DNA from: Flavobacterium anseongense
GTDB lineage: Bacteria; Bacteroidota; Bacteroidia; Flavobacteriales; Flavobacteriaceae
Assembly (NCBI RefSeq): GCF_021608185.1
Contig: NZ_JAKIHN010000003.1
Location: forward strand, 310,001 to 374,000
Direction: 5' to 3'
DNA length: 64,000 nucleotides
Numbering within the stretch: the first letter of the stretch is position 1; the number at the start of each line of letters is the position of its first letter. The position numbers were made by a program, and so were the translations under genes. The notes beneath the pieces were generated by a model. That model was not told the DNA's origin, made no database searches, and was given only the letters and a program-made list of their open reading frames with translations. Shown piece after piece: positions 60,261 to 64,000 of this stretch.

Positions 60261-61553
60261 ATGAAAAAATACATCCTGTTTTTATTTTTCATTTGTTCCA
60301 ATGTTGCTTTTTCCCAAAAAATCACCGATACGATTTCGTCTAAAAGACTAAACGAAGACCGTGAAATTACGATTGGTTTACCACCATCATACGAAAGACA
60401 TCAAAACCAAAAATATCCTGTTTTAATATTATTGGATGGTGATTTTCTTTTTGATGCTTTTCAGGGCGCATTGAGTTATGGAAACTATTGGGACGATTTG
60501 CCTGAAGTTATCATCGTTGGGATTTCTCAAAATAAAAATAACGAACGTGAAGCAGATTGTGCAGTGGATGCTGAAAATGGCCTGCCAACTGAAAAAGGAG
60601 AAGCTTTTTTTGAGTTTATCGGATTGGAGTTATTGCCTTATATACAAAAACAGTATAGAACCGCACCGTTTAAAATGATTGCAGGATTAGACACAACGGC
60701 TGGCTTTTTGAACTGCTATCTGTACAAAGACATTCCTCTTTTTGATGCCTATATTTCAATGAGCCCGGAACTTCCAACCGGAATGGAAGAACAAATTCCC
60801 GAAAGATTGGCTCTCATTGAAAAACCTATTTTTTACTATCATTCCTCAGGGGATGGCGACATGAAAAAAATGCGCAACCGAATTATAGCCTTAGATGAAG
60901 TCGCCAAAAAAATAAACAAACCAACACTCAATTATAGATTTGACGATTTCAAAGGAGCATCACATTATTCGTTGGTTCTGAATTCTATCCCAAGTGCTTT
61001 GTATCAGATATTTTCAGTTTACCAACCTATTTCAACCACAGAATTTAATGAAAAAATAGCTGTACTTCCATCAGGATATGTAGATTATCTATCTCAAAAA
61101 TACGATGTGATTGAAAAGTCTTTGGCTCTAAAATTACCGATTCGTTTGAATGATTTTAAAGCAATAGAAGCTGCAATTCTTAAAAACAAAGCTTATCCTG
61201 AATTTGAAAAATTGGCGCAATTAGCCAAAAAGAATTATCCAAAATCAATGCTTGCCGATTATCAAATGGGGCAGATGTATGAAAAAACAGGAGAAAACGC
61301 CAAAGCGGTTAAATCCTATATGACAGCGTTTCAACGAGAAGAAATTGGCGATTTGACAAAAGACATGATGATTGAAAGAGCTGATGAATTAAAAAAATCA
61401 TTGCCTAAAAAAGGAAAACCCGGAAAGAAAGAAGCTGCTGTAGAAGAACCTGTTGTAGAAGAAACGCCTCCAACCGATGCGCCAACAGAAGCAGCTCCAA
61501 CGGATACACCTCCAACTGATGCACCGGCAACCGAAGAGAAAAAGAAAGAATAA
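60261..61553 (+). CDS. Esterase-like protein lacking the serine nucleophile, with C-terminal TPR-like region
   Basis: A 430-residue exported protein (signal KKYILFLFFICSNVAFSQ). The first ~260 residues have the fold pattern of the esterase D/IroE family (REITIGLPPSYE, YPVLILLDGDFLFD, LPEVIIVGISQN, LFDAYISMSPEL), but the nucleophile elbow GHSxGG is replaced by AGLDTTAG, so catalytic Ser is missing. Residues about 300-380 contain a TPR-like helical pair (ADYQMGQMYEKTGENAKAV), and the tail is Pro/Thr/Glu-rich. It overlaps the radA start by one base. Probably a pseudoenzyme or binding protein. Confidence 0.75.
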   Translation: MKKYILFLFFICSNVAFSQKITDTISSKRLNEDREITIGLPPSYERHQNQKYPVLILLDGDFLFDAFQGALSYGNYWDDLPEVIIVGISQNKNNEREADCAVDAENGLPTEKGEAFFEFIGLELLPYIQKQYRTAPFKMIAGLDTTAGFLNCYLYKDIPLFDAYISMSPELPTGMEEQIPERLALIEKPIFYYHSSGDGDMKKMRNRIIALDEVAKKINKPTLNYRFDDFKGASHYSLVLNSIPSALYQIFSVYQPISTTEFNEKIAVLPSGYVDYLSQKYDVIEKSLALKLPIRLNDFKAIEAAILKNKAYPEFEKLAQLAKKNYPKSMLADYQMGQMYEKTGENAKAVKSYMTAFQREEIGDLTKDMMIERADELKKSLPKKGKPGKKEAAVEEPVVEETPPTDAPTEAAPTDTPPTDAPATEEKKKE

Positions 61554-62914
61554 TGTCTAAAGTAAAAACTACTTTTTTTTGTCAAAATTGCGGCGCACAA
61601 TATGCCAGATGGCAAGGCCAATGTAATTCATGCAAAGAATGGAATACTATAGCCGAAGAGATTATTCAAAAAGAAGAAAAAACAAGTTGGAAACCTTCGA
61701 GTACCGATTCTAAAAGAGTTTCTAAACCACTCCGAATAAAAGAAATTGATTCCACTCAGGAAGTTCGAATGGACAGTACTGATGGCGAATTAAACCGAGT
61801 GCTTGGCGGTGGCATTGTTCCGGGTTCACTAATCCTATTAGGCGGAGAACCAGGTATTGGAAAAAGCACCTTGCTGTTACAGATTTCTTTAAAATTGCCT
61901 TATAAAACCTTATATGTTTCGGGCGAAGAAAGTCAGAAGCAAATAAAAATGCGCGCCGAAAGGATTAATCCGAATAGTGACAACTGCTACATTTTGACCG
62001 AAACCAAAACCCAAAATATCTTTCGGCATATTGTAGAAACCGAACCCGATATCGTCATCATCGATTCGATACAAACACTACATACCGATTACATCGAATC
62101 CACAGCCGGAAGCATTTCTCAGATTAGGGAAACGACAGCCGAGCTGATAAAATTCGCCAAAGAAACCAATATTCCGGTTATACTTATTGGCCATATCACC
62201 AAAGACGGAAACATTGCCGGACCAAAAATTTTGGAGCACATGGTTGATACGGTTTTGCAATTTGAAGGCGACAGGAATCATGTATATCGAATTCTGCGCT
62301 CGTTAAAAAATCGTTTTGGTTCTACTGCCGAATTGGGAATTTATGAAATGCAAGGCTCAGGTTTGCGTGAAGTTTCCAATCCTTCCGAAATCTTAATTTC
62401 ACATCGCGAAGAAGAACTTTCGGGAACTGCTATTGCATCAACGCTTGAAGGAATGCGACCTTTGATGATAGAAATTCAGGCTTTGGTTTCAACAGCAGTT
62501 TATGGAACGCCGCAGCGAAGCACCACAGGTTACAACGCCAAACGATTGAATATGATTTTGGCGGTATTAGAAAAGCGCGCCGGTTTCCGTTTGGGAACAA
62601 AAGATGTTTTCTTAAATGTAACTGGTGGAATTTCCGTTGATGATCCGGCGATTGACTTGGCCGTTGTTGCCGCAATTTTGTCTTCTAATGAAGATATCGC
62701 TGTTGGCAAAGATGTTTGCTTTGCCGGCGAAGTTGGACTTTCGGGTGAAATTCGTCCGATAAACAGAGTTGAGCAGCGCATTCAGGAAGCTGAAAAATTA
62801 GGATTTTCAACCATTTTCGTTTCTAAATATAATAAGATTGCCACCAAGTTTCCCGGAATAAAAATCGTTTTGGTTTCTAAAATTGAAGAAGTGGTTGAGC
62901 AGTTGTTTGGCTAA
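61553..62914 (+). CDS. radA: DNA repair protein RadA
   Basis: A 453-residue RecA-like branch-migration protein. Order: N-terminal C4 zinc finger (CQNCGAQYARWQGQCNSC), Walker A GGEPGIGKSTLL near residue 100, Walker B IVIIDSIQT, the KNRFG motif (LKNRFGSTAELG) and a C-terminal Lon-like domain (GGISVDDPAIDLAVVAAI, AGEVGLSGEIRPI). Acts in recombination and repair. Translationally coupled with the preceding gene. Confidence 0.97.
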   Translation: MSKVKTTFFCQNCGAQYARWQGQCNSCKEWNTIAEEIIQKEEKTSWKPSSTDSKRVSKPLRIKEIDSTQEVRMDSTDGELNRVLGGGIVPGSLILLGGEPGIGKSTLLLQISLKLPYKTLYVSGEESQKQIKMRAERINPNSDNCYILTETKTQNIFRHIVETEPDIVIIDSIQTLHTDYIESTAGSISQIRETTAELIKFAKETNIPVILIGHITKDGNIAGPKILEHMVDTVLQFEGDRNHVYRILRSLKNRFGSTAELGIYEMQGSGLREVSNPSEILISHREEELSGTAIASTLEGMRPLMIEIQALVSTAVYGTPQRSTTGYNAKRLNMILAVLEKRAGFRLGTKDVFLNVTGGISVDDPAIDLAVVAAILSSNEDIAVGKDVCFAGEVGLSGEIRPINRVEQRIQEAEKLGFSTIFVSKYNKIATKFPGIKIVLVSKIEEVVEQLFG

Positions 62915-62974
62915 TCTCTATCCATACAATAAAAGCCAAAAAAAATCGTTTTATATAGATTAAACCATTCTATT

Positions 62975-63469
62975 ATGAAAACAAAAATATTACTCTTATT
63001 ATCTTTATTTACGATTTTAATTTCTTGTTCCAAACATAATGAATATAGCGAATTTGTTGATTTTGGAAGAGAAAACCGTTGGCAAAAAGCAGATGCAAAA
63101 ACCTTTGAATTTGACATCTCAGATGCAAAAGTCTTCAACGTTGATGTAACCGATGACAATCAATTATATACTATGACACTCCTGTTTAGTCATGTTTATG
63201 ATTATCAGTTTGCCTCAATTCCCATAAATTTCAGCATCGAAAATCCATCTGGTGAAACCGAAAAATTTTCTGTTGATTTAGCCATTAAAGACAGTAATGG
63301 CAAAGAATTAGGGGAATGTGCCGGCGATATTTGCGATTTAAATTATATCATTAAAGAAAAAACAAAACTTCAAAAAGGAATATATAAAGTCACTATTTCG
63401 CATAGTTTTGAAGGACCATATCTACCCAATGTACTCGGAGTCGGATTGAGTGTTGAAGCAGTAAAATGA
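62975..63469 (+). CDS. Predicted lipoprotein, GldH-like layout
   Basis: A 164-residue lipoprotein with signal and lipobox Cys18 (LISCSKHNEY). The mature part is beta-rich with DQxxYTMTLLFSHVYDYQF-like strands, SVDLAIKDSNGKELGECAGDICDL, and a LQKGIYKVTISHSFEGPYLP segment. Size, position of the lipobox and strand order resemble gliding-motility lipoprotein GldH of Flavobacterium, but I cannot be sure by eye. It overlaps the next gene by four bases (ATGA), implying coupling. Confidence 0.5.
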   Translation: MKTKILLLLSLFTILISCSKHNEYSEFVDFGRENRWQKADAKTFEFDISDAKVFNVDVTDDNQLYTMTLLFSHVYDYQFASIPINFSIENPSGETEKFSVDLAIKDSNGKELGECAGDICDLNYIIKEKTKLQKGIYKVTISHSFEGPYLPNVLGVGLSVEAVK

Positions 63470-64000
63470 AAAGGACAAGACAAAAAGTAATTCTTTCTCT
63501 CAAAATAATTGGCATTTTTTTGCTGTTGGGTTTGGTGTTGCTTTTTGCTTTTCGGAATACGATTTTAGACAAGGTCATTCATCGCATTGATGCCAAATTG
63601 GAACGCGAATACCAATGCAATTTTACCATCCAAAAAGCCGAATTTCATGGCTTGACTAATTTGGAATTTCATCATATTACTTTGGTTCCGAAAGAAAAGG
63701 ACACTTTGTTAAGCATAGACGAATTGAAAACCAGCGTTAGTTTCTGGAAACTATTAGTAGGCGATATTCAGTTGGGAAAACTCGAAATCAACAAAGGGTT
63801 TATCCAATTGGTAAAAACCAAAAACGGCAGTAATTTTGATGCTTTTCTGCGTTCTAAAAAAGAAAAAGATGAAAAAGCAGAAGTGAATTATGCCAAGCTT
63901 CTAAACCGGATTTCCTCCAAATTATTGGATTTGGTTCCGACTGATATGCAGGTTAAAGGCTTTGCATTCAAAATTGATGACAAAGGCAACAAAGTGGTTT
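63466..64000 (+). CDS. AsmA/TamB-like membrane-anchored protein, truncated by window end
   Basis: The frame opens at ATG 63466, overlapping the previous stop, and stays open to the window end (178 residues and one partial codon). A basic N-terminus is followed by one membrane anchor (IIGIFLLLGLVLLFAF, about residues 14-30). The rest has the beta-strand pattern of AsmA/DUF748/TamB proteins: TIQKAEFHGLTNLEFHHITL, LSIDELKTSVSFWKLL, LGKLEINKGFIQLV. Such proteins act in envelope lipid or outer-membrane protein handling. The 3' end is outside the window. Confidence 0.75.
   Translation, partial: MKRTRQKVILSLKIIGIFLLLGLVLLFAFRNTILDKVIHRIDAKLEREYQCNFTIQKAEFHGLTNLEFHHITLVPKEKDTLLSIDELKTSVSFWKLLVGDIQLGKLEINKGFIQLVKTKNGSNFDAFLRSKKEKDEKAEVNYAKLLNRISSKLLDLVPTDMQVKGFAFKIDDKGNKVV

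Overview
The window is chromosomal DNA from a Flavobacterium-like member of the Bacteroidota. The signs are AT-rich sequence, few Shine-Dalgarno sites, many TAnnTTTG (-7) promoter boxes with an upstream TTG (-33), secreted proteins with type IX secretion (T9SS) C-terminal sorting domains, a TonB-dependent receptor with a carboxypeptidase-like plug extension, DUF4270 and DUF2007 proteins, and host genes in an order familiar from Flavobacteriaceae (gene family knowledge, not a database search).

Layout: positions 1-1317 hold the 3' part of a magnesium transporter (mgtE). Positions 1505-19790 are an integrative element of about 18.3 kb. It sits in the 3' end of a tRNA-Leu(CAA) gene and is bounded by a 13-bp direct repeat, one copy ending the intact tRNA at the right and one isolated copy next to mgtE at the left. 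The left half carries a tyrosine recombinase, an unknown (possibly RteC-like) protein, an excisionase-like HTH protein, a winged-helix replication-type protein, a Sak4-like ATPase and a DUF3871 protein. The middle is a long minus-strand cargo block of two units. One is a 5-gene operon: a membrane protein, a metallo-beta-lactamase-fold hydrolase, a trypsin-like protease, a small middle component and an SMC/Rad50-like ATPase. The last four match a Lamassu hydrolase-protease (ABC three-component) anti-phage system. The other is a 1221-residue protein with an N-terminal SEC-C zinc motif and a C-terminal PD-(D/E)XK nuclease signature. The right end has a small conserved protein, a RadC-type JAB protein, an XRE regulator and a 4-TM protein. 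No relaxase, type IV secretion or phage structural gene is visible, so the element probably depends on a helper for transfer.

Positions 19859-40096 are host core: prs, rplY, pth, a small lipoprotein, a secreted metallopeptidase, ribF, a membrane protein, bioB, a cupin-fold JmjC-like protein and two giant paralogous T9SS-secreted proteins. Positions 40097-48619 hold recX and a biotin operon in the order bioF, DUF2007, TPR protein, bioD, bioA, ketosynthase, then atpD-atpC. Positions 48620-64000 hold a GDSL lipoprotein with its TonB-dependent receptor, glmS with DUF4270 and a truncated glycogen-synthase-like protein, divergent panC-panD, an LPG-synthase-like flippase, an esterase-like pseudoenzyme with TPR-like tail, radA, a GldH-like lipoprotein and the start of an AsmA/TamB-like gene cut by the window end.

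The best candidates for under-described biology are the large SEC-C/PD-(D/E)XK protein, the membrane protein that leads the Lamassu-type operon, and the element's use of a replacement terminator to keep the target tRNA-Leu working.
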